Shown here: positions 7,940 through 13,853 of the stretch, piece by piece | Numbering within the stretch: position 1 is the stretch's first letter | Layout: every line of letters starts with the position of its first letter | Source: Candidatus Shapirobacteria bacterium CG06_land_8_20_14_3_00_40_12 | GTDB lineage: Bacteria; Patescibacteriota; Microgenomatia; UBA12405 | DNA length: 18,503 bases | Assembly (NCBI GenBank): GCA_002780135.1 | Contig: PEWA01000044.1 | Coordinates: 1 to 18,503 of the forward strand | Direction: 5' to 3' | Position numbers and translations under genes: made by a program | Notes under the pieces: generated by a model | Databases searched by the model: none | Told to the model about the DNA's origin: nothing | What the model saw: the letters and a program-made list of their open reading frames with translations, nothing else

Positions 7940-8834
7940 AGAGAATTCCCATCATCATCAGGCCCCAAGTGACAACCGAAAACAGTAGAGGAATATCGGT
8001 GGTAATCATCCGCTCCGGTTTTTCTCCCGCCTGCATCTCAAAGATTATCTGACCGTAGCGCATAATACCAAAAATTACCGGTAGAAGTGTAACCATATAC
8101 CATTTTCTACCTAAGGCATCGGGGAAATATTGCAGAAGGAATCGATGCAGTGGTCCTTCGAAAACGATTGGTTCGGCCAAAAACGTAAACATGGCGTAAC
8201 AAATCAAGGTAGAAACAGCAAACATGGTAATATAAAAACTCAAAAGCGATTTGCTGTAGCCGGTCATGGCCTGACGAATGTGTTTGCCGGCGTTGAAAAT
8301 TTCACTGCGGCGTTTGCCGCTGGCAATAAACAGTGATAAAAAAATGACGGTAAGCATTATCCAAATCGGAAGGTGGTAACCCGTAGCGACTTCTCCGGCA
8401 AAGGCCCGGAGAATGAAGAAAAAAGCGATACCGACGATGTCGAGAATAGCCTTCTTTTTGAAAACAAAGGAATAAAGATACTGAAGAATGATAAAGAAAA
8501 TGGCGAGTGTCAAAAAAGTAGGAGTGATTTTAGCGGCAAAAGATAGGCCGACAATCAATAAGAAAAGGAGAGCGATGACAGCCACCGGAGGAGATAAGTC
8601 CCCCCGGGCTAAAGGACGATATTTTTTACTGGGGTGAAGACGATCTTTGTTGACATCAACCAGATCATTGAGAAGATAAGAGGAAGAAGAAAGCAAACAA
8701 AAACTAACAAAGGCAAAACTGCTCTGAATAAAAGTGATCGGATCGAAAAACTTACCACTGAGAATGGCGGCGGCAAACAAAGAAAAATTTTTGATCCACT
8801 GGCTGGGTCGGAAAGATTCAAGAAGAATTAACAC
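7929..8834 (-). CDS. Decaprenyl-phosphate phosphoribosyltransferase-like UbiA prenyltransferase
   Basis: This 301-residue UbiA-superfamily membrane enzyme starts at GTG. It opens with SFRPSQWIKN. The first Asp motif is N56-D57-x2-D60-x3-D64-R65-x-H-P-x-K-x2-R-P. The second is YSFVFKKKAILD (121-132), followed by FILRAFAGEVA and ASGKRRSEI. This combination, especially DRLHPSKKYRP and GKRR, is that of DPPR synthase (Rv3806c type), not the menaquinone or heme branches. Known family members transfer 5-phosphoribose from PRPP to polyprenyl phosphate. The reaction gives the precursor of a polyprenyl-phosphate arabinose or ribose donor. The gene sits 2 bases after the 106-aa gene and overlaps the first GT39 gene. 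No DprE1/DprE2 epimerase genes are in the window. Confidence 0.88.
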   Translation of the reverse strand: MLILLESFRPSQWIKNFSLFAAAILSGKFFDPITFIQSSFAFVSFCLLSSSSYLLNDLVDVNKDRLHPSKKYRPLARGDLSPPVAVIALLFLLIVGLSFAAKITPTFLTLAIFFIILQYLYSFVFKKKAILDIVGIAFFFILRAFAGEVATGYHLPIWIMLTVIFLSLFIASGKRRSEIFNAGKHIRQAMTGYSKSLLSFYITMFAVSTLICYAMFTFLAEPIVFEGPLHRFLLQYFPDALGRKWYMVTLLPVIFGIMRYGQIIFEMQAGEKPERMITTDIPLLFSVVTWGLMMMGILYVI

Positions 8835-8836
8835 AA

Positions 8837-9157
8837 TTACAATAATATCAAAAAGCCCAAGATGGTGACGATACCACCAAGAAGTGTCAGGGTAAGGGAT
8901 GGAAACTCAAAACCAGCCAGGGGAAGAAGGATCCGAGTGGGTGAAGGTTCGCCGTCTTCGGATAAAGAGACGGCGGAAAAGGGAGAGGTATCGGTGATTT
9001 CGATTATCGGAGTGATGGTTTTAGTTGGAGCAGAAAATTTAACAGAGGCAGAGGTAGGCTGAAGGTTGTTTTGATTGGATCTGACTAAATAGATGCTGCC
9101 GACAAAAGAGAGGAACAAAAAAATTACGGAAAATATTACATAATATCTATTTTTCAT
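8837..9157 (-). CDS. Small membrane-anchored extracytoplasmic protein with LPLAG C-terminal signal-like tail
   Basis: This 106-residue protein has an N-terminal membrane/signal segment (5-25), a Ser/Thr/Pro-rich spacer (30-75), then LPLAG (78-82), a Pro and a hydrophobic C-terminal stretch (86-106) with no basic tail. This layout mirrors the end of the upstream surface protein (VPVTG + helix), so both may be handled by the same sorting or membrane-anchoring route. It could instead be a simple two-helix membrane protein. It overlaps the surface-protein gene by 11 bases. I recognise no family. Confidence 0.6.
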   Translation of the reverse strand: MKNRYYVIFSVIFLFLSFVGSIYLVRSNQNNLQPTSASVKFSAPTKTITPIIEITDTSPFSAVSLSEDGEPSPTRILLPLAGFEFPSLTLTLLGGIVTILGFLILL

Positions 9158-10397
9158 TTTTCTGGTAATAAAACAAGGAGAGAATTAAGGCAAAAATGGA
9201 AAATAAAACCAACATTAGTCCCGGAAGGACAGAACCAGTAACCGGAACACCTGATTTAGTGGACGGCTTACTGGTGCGAATAGTAGGAATGGGGGTCGGG
9301 ACTTCAGTGGGAATGAGAGTGGGAGTAGGCCTAATGGTAGCCGAAGGGGTGGCGGTAAACGAAAGAGGGTCACTGCCACTGGCGGCTTCGACCATAAAAC
9401 TACGCTTGATTGTTTTTAGTAAGCCGGCAGCGTCTTGGTAGCTAACGGTAAGGGTGTGGGTGCCGGGACTAAGATTTTGGGGAGGAGACCAATTCCAGGA
9501 ACCGTCGCGGGCGGTAATGACGCTATCTTCATAGACCGGAAAAGACTCAAGTTTGATCTGGAGTTGAGAAGAGGCCGGACCGACACCAAAAATATCGGGA
9601 CGAAGGGTGTGAATATTTTCAGCTTCGGCGGGATTACTTACTTCCAGTCTAGTGTCGGAAGGAGAAGATGGACCGGTGGGCAGTAAACCTGAATCCGGAG
9701 GAGATAGGGAGGAAAGATAGTTTTGACCAACAATAATATCGGGAATAGGGTCGTTTTGAGAGGTGGTGTGGCTAATTTGGGTCAGGATACCATCGGGAGA
9801 ATAGACAACTAAATCCTCAGGAACAGAGGGTGGAGGAGAAAACCAAGAATTTTTGGATTCGGAAAAACTATTGGCTAGGGAAATATGCCATTGTCCGCCG
9901 GAATCAGTGATGGCCGAAAGAGGCAGGGCGCCGCTGACGGATAAATAGATAATAGTGTTGGGGCTGGGAGTAAAATCAGCTTTGACAATTTTTCCCCAGG
10001 CTAAATTGGAAGTCGGAGCTTCCAGGGCTGGCTTGGTCCCAGTTTTGATCTTATATTCGGGAAGGTGGTAAATCTTCCCCCCGGAGGAAATTGAATAAGA
10101 ATAGTCGGTGCCGGGATTTAAATTATCAACCCGAAAATAGTGGGTGAGAGACGATTCCTGAAAATTGGGAAGACGGCGAGAATTTATTTCCAACAATGAA
10201 AGACAAGGCGAAGAGGTGGTAAAAGAGAGATCAAGCGAACGGTGGGTAAGATTGGTAATCTGGACACCGGTAGGAAGGCAAGAACCGCTGGCACCGGAGA
10301 AAAGGGTGGTTTTGGAAAGAGATAATTTTATCCCCATAAAAAGAATGGCTAAAAGCAGAAGAAGGCCAAGAATGGAGGGGATATGTTTTTCTTTCAT
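9147..10397 (-). CDS. Cell-surface protein with FN3/Ig-like domains and VPVTG C-terminal anchor
   Basis: The protein has 416 residues. An N-terminal signal/anchor helix spans 7-29. A fibronectin-III-like domain (about 40-120, with NLNPGTDYSYSI) has Cys40 and Cys64 that could form a disulfide. A second beta domain (about 130-230) has DSGGQWHISL. A third Ig-like domain (about 270-340) has DGSWNWSPPQNLSPGTHTLTV. A Pro/Thr-rich linker (343-380) follows, and then VPVTG (384-388), a hydrophobic helix (391-409) and the tail YYQKNEK. That C-terminus has the order of an LPXTG sorting signal. It is likely exported and displayed on the surface, and the Ser/Thr-rich linker is a plausible acceptor for the membrane glycosyltransferases encoded downstream. 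It overlaps the 71-aa gene by an ATGA junction (10394-10397). Confidence 0.72.
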   Translation of the reverse strand: MKEKHIPSILGLLLLLAILFMGIKLSLSKTTLFSGASGSCLPTGVQITNLTHRSLDLSFTTSSPCLSLLEINSRRLPNFQESSLTHYFRVDNLNPGTDYSYSISSGGKIYHLPEYKIKTGTKPALEAPTSNLAWGKIVKADFTPSPNTIIYLSVSGALPLSAITDSGGQWHISLANSFSESKNSWFSPPPSVPEDLVVYSPDGILTQISHTTSQNDPIPDIIVGQNYLSSLSPPDSGLLPTGPSSPSDTRLEVSNPAEAENIHTLRPDIFGVGPASSQLQIKLESFPVYEDSVITARDGSWNWSPPQNLSPGTHTLTVSYQDAAGLLKTIKRSFMVEAASGSDPLSFTATPSATIRPTPTLIPTEVPTPIPTIRTSKPSTKSGVPVTGSVLPGLMLVLFSIFALILSLFYYQKNEK

Positions 10398-10609
10398 GGG
10401 GTAGGTAAAAACTCTTTTCGTTTCTCGATTTGATCGAGGATGGTCAGATCAAGATTGGGATCAATAGGAACAATTAAGTTACTTTTTTTGGCCTCGACAG
10501 TGGCCTTCATTAAATTATCGTAGCTTTTTTGAGCAATCAACACAAAGATGGCTAAAAAGGTGGTAACAGCCAATATTAGAAAATAACGGGAATATTTATT
10601 TTTTTTCAC
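10394..10609 (-). CDS. Small single-pass membrane protein of the pilus-like cluster (PilP-like position)
   Basis: This 71-residue protein starts at GTG. A basic N-terminus (KKNKYSRY) is followed by one membrane helix (9-26) and a short extracytoplasmic tail ending VPIDPNLDLTILDQIEKRKEFLP. The PIDPNLD...L..IEKR tail resembles a short peptide that would dock to PilN/PilO, and the gene occupies the position PilP has after PilN-PilO. The PilP identity is inference only: the beta domain of true PilP is absent and the protein is far shorter. It overlaps PilO by 14 bases and the surface-protein gene by 4. Confidence 0.6.
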   Translation of the reverse strand: MKKNKYSRYFLILAVTTFLAIFVLIAQKSYDNLMKATVEAKKSNLIVPIDPNLDLTILDQIEKRKEFLPTP

Positions 10610-11207
10610 GGCTTTGATCTTTCCAATAATAAATGTTTAAGGGTAAGTTAAGACTCACTTGACGAGAGCTGGCTGATTCTTTGTCCACTGAAAAACCAAG
10701 ATTGGGGATTTCCAAGAGCCGTCGGTTTTGAAGGAGAGAGGCAACCAGATCAATACCGGAGATAAAAGAAGAGGCGGTAGCAATAGAGGTGGAGAAATAT
10801 TGGCCTTCCTTAATTTGAAAGTCCAGCTTACTAAACTCAATCGACCGTTCGTCCAGAAGTCCTTGGATTTGACTGGTGGCTTGAGAAAAATGGGGAAGAG
10901 CAGGAAGACAGGACTCCACCACTGAATATCTTTCCTGAACCTGAGAAAAAAGGTCCTGGGCTAGAATAACTGACGAAATTTTCTTTTTCATTTCCCGGGA
11001 AAGAAGTTCTTTGGATTTGATTTCACCAACAAGGGCCGAGATGGTAAGGACCGTTGGACGGATGGCAAAGAAAAGAAAAAAGGAAATGAGAATGAAGGTA
11101 GCGGCCAATTTGACAGTTTCCCGGATTTTACGACTTTCCTGGCTCTTTTTGATATAGTCGAAAAGCGGGGTTAGTTTAGAGCTGACTGAAAGATTTTGAC
11201 TTATCAT
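10596..11207 (-). CDS. PilO-like type IV pilus inner-membrane alignment protein
   Basis: The protein has 203 residues: a cytoplasmic N-terminus, one membrane helix (about 31-52), a heptad-rich segment (55-95), then a small alpha/beta domain. RPTVLTISALVGEIKS just after the helix and the LP-x-SQATSQIQGLL / IEFSKLDFQI pattern fit PilO (PF04350-like). In type IV pili PilN and PilO form a periplasmic heterodimer linking the assembly motor to the outer machinery. In CPR, cells without a classical outer membrane keep only this core. It directly follows the PilN-like gene with a 32-base overlap. Identity is from architecture and weak motifs plus context, not strong conserved residues. Confidence 0.68.
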   Translation of the reverse strand: MISQNLSVSSKLTPLFDYIKKSQESRKIRETVKLAATFILISFFLFFAIRPTVLTISALVGEIKSKELLSREMKKKISSVILAQDLFSQVQERYSVVESCLPALPHFSQATSQIQGLLDERSIEFSKLDFQIKEGQYFSTSIATASSFISGIDLVASLLQNRRLLEIPNLGFSVDKESASSRQVSLNLPLNIYYWKDQSREKK

Positions 11208-11766
11208 TTTTTTTAAAAGTTAATGAAATATCGACATAATATTTATTATCTTTGGCCTTTTTTTCAATCCGACGGACATTGACAGAGTCAATATCGGGAT
11301 TAAGGGTCAAGTTGGTGATAAAAGAGATAATTGAATCCTCCTGATAGGTATAAAGACTTAAGACTGAGATGAGGCGGGAGGGGTCAGTTTCACTTTGACC
11401 TAAATTGAAAGTTTGGAAGAAAACCCCGTCCGGAACCGTGTTGACCAAACTTTTGATGGTACCCGGATAGTCCGGTTGCTTTTGAAAAAAGGTACTAATG
11501 AATTTAAGACGGGTTTGAAGGGCGGAAAACTCTTTTTCAAAGTCGGCGGTGCTGTTCAGAATCGCTTTTTGCTGACGAAGAACTTCCGACAAATCCGAAT
11601 TTTTCCGGTCAAGCCAAAAACGGGAAAGGAAGGCACTAATAACGATGAGTTCGGTAAAAACAATGATAAACCGGCCAACAGTGGTCAGCCAGCGAAGAAG
11701 ACGGGCCAATGGGGTATTTTGATTGGCCTCATTGGGTAGGAGGGAAAGTTCTTTTTTCCCGGGCAT
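11176..11766 (-). CDS. PilN-like fimbrial assembly protein
   Basis: The protein has 196 residues. The cytoplasmic N-terminus MPGKKELSLLPNEA resembles the INLLP motif by which PilN binds PilM. A single membrane helix (about 31-49) is followed by a coiled segment (52-95) and a C-terminal ferredoxin-like domain. FNLGQSE and a final VDISLTFKKND strand are typical of PF05137 members. It lies 21 bases after the MurJ stop and overlaps PilO by 32 bases. No PilM, PilB/T or pilin gene is in the window, so the assembly system is either split or reduced. The call rests on architecture and the PilN-PilO gene order. Confidence 0.7.
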   Translation of the reverse strand: MPGKKELSLLPNEANQNTPLARLLRWLTTVGRFIIVFTELIVISAFLSRFWLDRKNSDLSEVLRQQKAILNSTADFEKEFSALQTRLKFISTFFQKQPDYPGTIKSLVNTVPDGVFFQTFNLGQSETDPSRLISVLSLYTYQEDSIISFITNLTLNPDIDSVNVRRIEKKAKDNKYYVDISLTFKKNDKSKSFSQL

Positions 11767-11787
11767 AGTTTATATAAAGAGTATAAG

Positions 11788-13401
11788 CTATCGGGCGGTG
11801 AAAATGGAAGAAATCCGCGCAAAGAGAGAACTGAACTCGGAAAGTTCTTTAATTTTAAAAATCCAAGACAGGAAAATGTAGGAAAAAAGACCAGCGACTG
11901 AGGATACTGCTAAAACCAGAGCCACCTGAAAAGTGTGGGCAGTGTCAAAAACAAAAACATCAAAAGCCTTTAGGAAAAACCAACTAACGAATCCGGAAAT
12001 AACAGAGACAAATAGAATTTGGAAGAGACGGGAAAAGGTAGATCCCCAACCAAGGCCATTGACCCGACGAATAAAAACAAAAAATAGACCGAAACATTGA
12101 ACCAGATTACCAATGGAGGTGGAAACGGCCAGTCCCAAAATCCCCCAGTTGGTGAAATTGATAAAAAAATAGCTGGACAGAACATTGAAAAACAAAGAAA
12201 AAGCAGAAATCTTTAAGGGGGTTTTGGTGTCGTGAAGAGCGTAAAAAGAACGAACCAATATTTGAACAATGGCTTGAGCCACAATTGCCGGAGTAAGATA
12301 GGCTAAGGTTTTGGCGGTTAACAAAGTGGCTGACCAGGGAAACTGTTTGGCCCCAAAGGCCAAACGAACTATGGCTACCCGGTTAACTAAAATCAGGGCG
12401 GTAACCGGCAGTGCCAAAAACAAACTTCGAAGAATGGTTTTTTTGACGGTGTCCCGAAAAATTTCCAGTTCGTTTTGGGCTATATTTTTTGACAAAATGG
12501 GAAGAGATGCCTGACCAACGGTGGTACTAAAAATCCGACTGGGTAAATACATTAGCTGGAGGGAAAGATTGAGAAGAGAAAGTGAGCCGGCGGCCAGAGT
12601 ACTGGCAAAAAACAGGGTGACGGTGTTTTCGATTTCCCCGAGACCCAGAGATAATGATCGGGGAAGCATTAGACGAAAAATTTCCTTAACTCCGGAATGA
12701 TGAAAGTCGGCAACGGGAAGATAGGTAAACCCGTGGCGTCGAAGGAGAGGGATTTGGATGGCCAGATGGAAAAAAGCCCCAACCACAGCTCCGTAGACCG
12801 GACCATAAATTCCAAAGGCGGGAACCAGAGTAAAGATACTAAGGATGATAAAAATGTTGTAAACAATCGGAGCCAGAGACGGGATTAAAAAATTTTGCTT
12901 GACCTGAAGAATTCCGGTAGCAAAATTACTTAACAGAAAAAATATTTGGGCAACTAAAAGAATCCGGGTCATATTGACCATCAGATCAATCTGATAGCCG
13001 TTGAAACCTTTGGCGATAAGTTCGGAAAGAGGACGGGTGAAGATTAGAATAATTATGGAAGCAACTAAAAAAACCAAAAAAAGGAGATTGATAACCGAGG
13101 AAGCCAAACGATGGGCTTCCTGGGGTTTTTTGTGCAGGTAACTACTGAATACCGGGATAAAGGAGGCCGACAGAGCGCCGGTAACCAATAGTTTGAAAAT
13201 TAAATCAGGGAGACGGAAGGCAGCATTGTAGGCATCAAGATCTAAAACACAGCATTGAAAAAAATGGGCATAGAGAAAGCGGCTACGCAGGAATCCGAGA
13301 ATTGCCGATAAGCCAAAAGTAATTGCTAAAATTAATGAAGCGGAACTGATTGAGTTTTGGGGGCGGGAAAGAAGACCCCTGATTTTGGACCAAGACAACA
13401 T
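11788..13401 (-). CDS. murJ: MurJ/MviN lipid II flippase
   Basis: This 537-residue MOP-superfamily transporter has about 14 hydrophobic segments. The signature FRLPDLIFKLLVTGALSASFIPVF (62-85) is diagnostic of MurJ/MviN. FASTLAAGSLSLLNLSLQLM, a MurJ-like stretch in the middle, and RSFYALHDTKTPLKIS near 390 agree. It flips lipid-linked peptidoglycan precursor across the cytoplasmic membrane. Here it is the first gene of a ten-gene cluster devoted to pilus and envelope-glycan functions, so it might also flip another polyprenyl-linked glycan. A TATAAT hexamer ends 7 nt before the ATG at 13401, which supports this start and a leaderless message. Divergent from rpsT across 53 bases. Confidence 0.95.
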   Translation of the reverse strand: MLSWSKIRGLLSRPQNSISSASLILAITFGLSAILGFLRSRFLYAHFFQCCVLDLDAYNAAFRLPDLIFKLLVTGALSASFIPVFSSYLHKKPQEAHRLASSVINLLFLVFLVASIIILIFTRPLSELIAKGFNGYQIDLMVNMTRILLVAQIFFLLSNFATGILQVKQNFLIPSLAPIVYNIFIILSIFTLVPAFGIYGPVYGAVVGAFFHLAIQIPLLRRHGFTYLPVADFHHSGVKEIFRLMLPRSLSLGLGEIENTVTLFFASTLAAGSLSLLNLSLQLMYLPSRIFSTTVGQASLPILSKNIAQNELEIFRDTVKKTILRSLFLALPVTALILVNRVAIVRLAFGAKQFPWSATLLTAKTLAYLTPAIVAQAIVQILVRSFYALHDTKTPLKISAFSLFFNVLSSYFFINFTNWGILGLAVSTSIGNLVQCFGLFFVFIRRVNGLGWGSTFSRLFQILFVSVISGFVSWFFLKAFDVFVFDTAHTFQVALVLAVSSVAGLFSYIFLSWIFKIKELSEFSSLFARISSIFTAR

Positions 13402-13408
13402 GATTCAT

Positions 13409-13414
13409 ATTATA
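13409..13414 (-). promoter_or_regulatory. -10 hexamer of the murJ operon, leaderless configuration
   Basis: Minus-strand TATAAT is followed by 7 nt and the murJ ATG. The -35 position (about 13432-13437) is weak. The promoter is interleaved with the rpsT promoter on the other strand, so the two probably compete for polymerase. Confidence 0.55.
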
Positions 13415-13418
13415 GCTG

Positions 13419-13447
13419 TTGTAAAGTACAAATCATTAGGCTAAAAT
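13419..13447 (+). promoter_or_regulatory. rpsT promoter, leaderless configuration
   Basis: TTGTAA (13419-13424), an exact 17-base spacer, and TAAAAT (13442-13447), then 7 nt to the ATG at 13455. No Shine-Dalgarno sequence fits in the remaining 7 bases. This is the best-formed promoter in the window. Confidence 0.65.
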
Positions 13448-13454
13448 ATCACCT

Positions 13455-13787
13455 ATGCCAATTTCATTGTCAGCTAAAAAATCATTGCGAAAATCGATTA
13501 AAAATAGAAAAGTCAATTCTAAATTTAGGGATAAAGTCAAATCAACGATTAAAAAGTATCTTTTGAAACCCAACGAGGCAGGCTTGAAAGAGGTGTTTTC
13601 GATGTTGGACAAGGCCAAGAAAAATTATGTCTATCATCAGAACAAAGTAGCCAGGTTGAAGTCGAGAATGAGTAAAAAGCTAGTGAAGCCAACTGCAGAT
13701 TCTAAATCTACCCCTGACCCTCCTTTGAAGAAAGGGGGGAGTAAGAAAGTAGTTGCTAAGAAGAAAGTGTCTGAAGAAATGTCCTAG
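13455..13787 (+). CDS. rpsT: 30S ribosomal protein S20 with repeat-derived C-terminal tail
   Basis: The protein has 110 residues. Positions 1-77 match S20: PISLSAKKSLRKSIKNRKVN at the start, basic helices, then the conserved block LDKAKKNYVYHQNKVARLKSRMSKKL. S20 binds 16S rRNA in the body of the small subunit. Typical S20 ends at SKKL-x, about 80-90 residues. The extra tail here (78-110) contains PDPPLKKGG, encoded by a palindromic repeat (13711-13741), followed by a Lys-rich stretch. The tail is thus probably a repeat insertion that was tolerated near the stop codon. The start is fixed by the S20 N-terminus and the promoter 7 nt upstream. Followed by a hairpin and metG. Confidence 0.92.
   Translation: MPISLSAKKSLRKSIKNRKVNSKFRDKVKSTIKKYLLKPNEAGLKEVFSMLDKAKKNYVYHQNKVARLKSRMSKKLVKPTADSKSTPDPPLKKGGSKKVVAKKKVSEEMS
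13711..13741 (+). repeat. Palindromic repeat element (family A-like) in the 3' end of rpsT
   Basis: CCCTCCTTT (13718-13726) pairs with AAAGGGGGG (13731-13739), with one T-G wobble and a GAAG loop. It encodes PDPPLKKGG in frame. It resembles the CCCTTTGA-loop-AAGGG elements in GT4 and TatD in stem and loop size, but the core is not identical. Confidence 0.65.
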
Positions 13788-13817
13788 CCACGTAATGCCG
13801 AATCGGCAAACGTGGCT
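13786..13817 (+). terminator. Long hairpin after rpsT, possible terminator
   Basis: AGCCACG (13786-13792) pairs with CGTGGCT (13811-13817), and an inner stem TGCCG/CGGCA (13796-13800 with 13804-13808) closes a 3-base loop. The rpsT stop TAG overlaps the first bases. No strong U-tract follows, so factor-independent termination is uncertain. The inner right arm also overlaps the possible -35 of metG. Confidence 0.5.
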
Positions 13818-13831
13818 GATTAAGTTATAAT
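13803..13831 (+). promoter_or_regulatory. Probable metG promoter
   Basis: TCGGCA (13803-13808, 4 of 6 to TTGACA), a 17-base spacer and TATAAT (13826-13831). The start point would be near 13838, leaving a leader of about 16 nt that includes a ribosome binding site, unlike the leaderless starts elsewhere in the window. Confidence 0.5.
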
Positions 13832-13843
13832 TTACTTAATTTA

Positions 13844-13848
13844 AAGGA
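13844..13848 (+). promoter_or_regulatory. metG ribosome binding site
   Basis: AAGGA, five bases before the ATG at 13854. It is the one clear Shine-Dalgarno sequence at an operon-head start in this window. Confidence 0.6.
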
Positions 13849-13853
13849 CATTT

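Noticed and set aside
8862..9686. Several plus-strand open frames opposite the surface-protein and 106-aa genes
   Set aside because: They are antisense to well-supported minus genes, rich in Gly/Val/Arg, and lack family features. They arise because the Pro/Ser/Thr-rich coding strand rarely makes stops on the complement.
11767..11787. Internal promoter before pilN (TATACT or TATAAA-like)
   Set aside because: The spacing to the ATG does not match the 6-7 nt rule and no -35 is visible. The AT-rich gap alone is weak evidence.
13357..13618. Small open frames across the murJ/rpsT boundary
   Set aside because: They overlap the promoter region and the S20 coding frame, and have no recognisable features.
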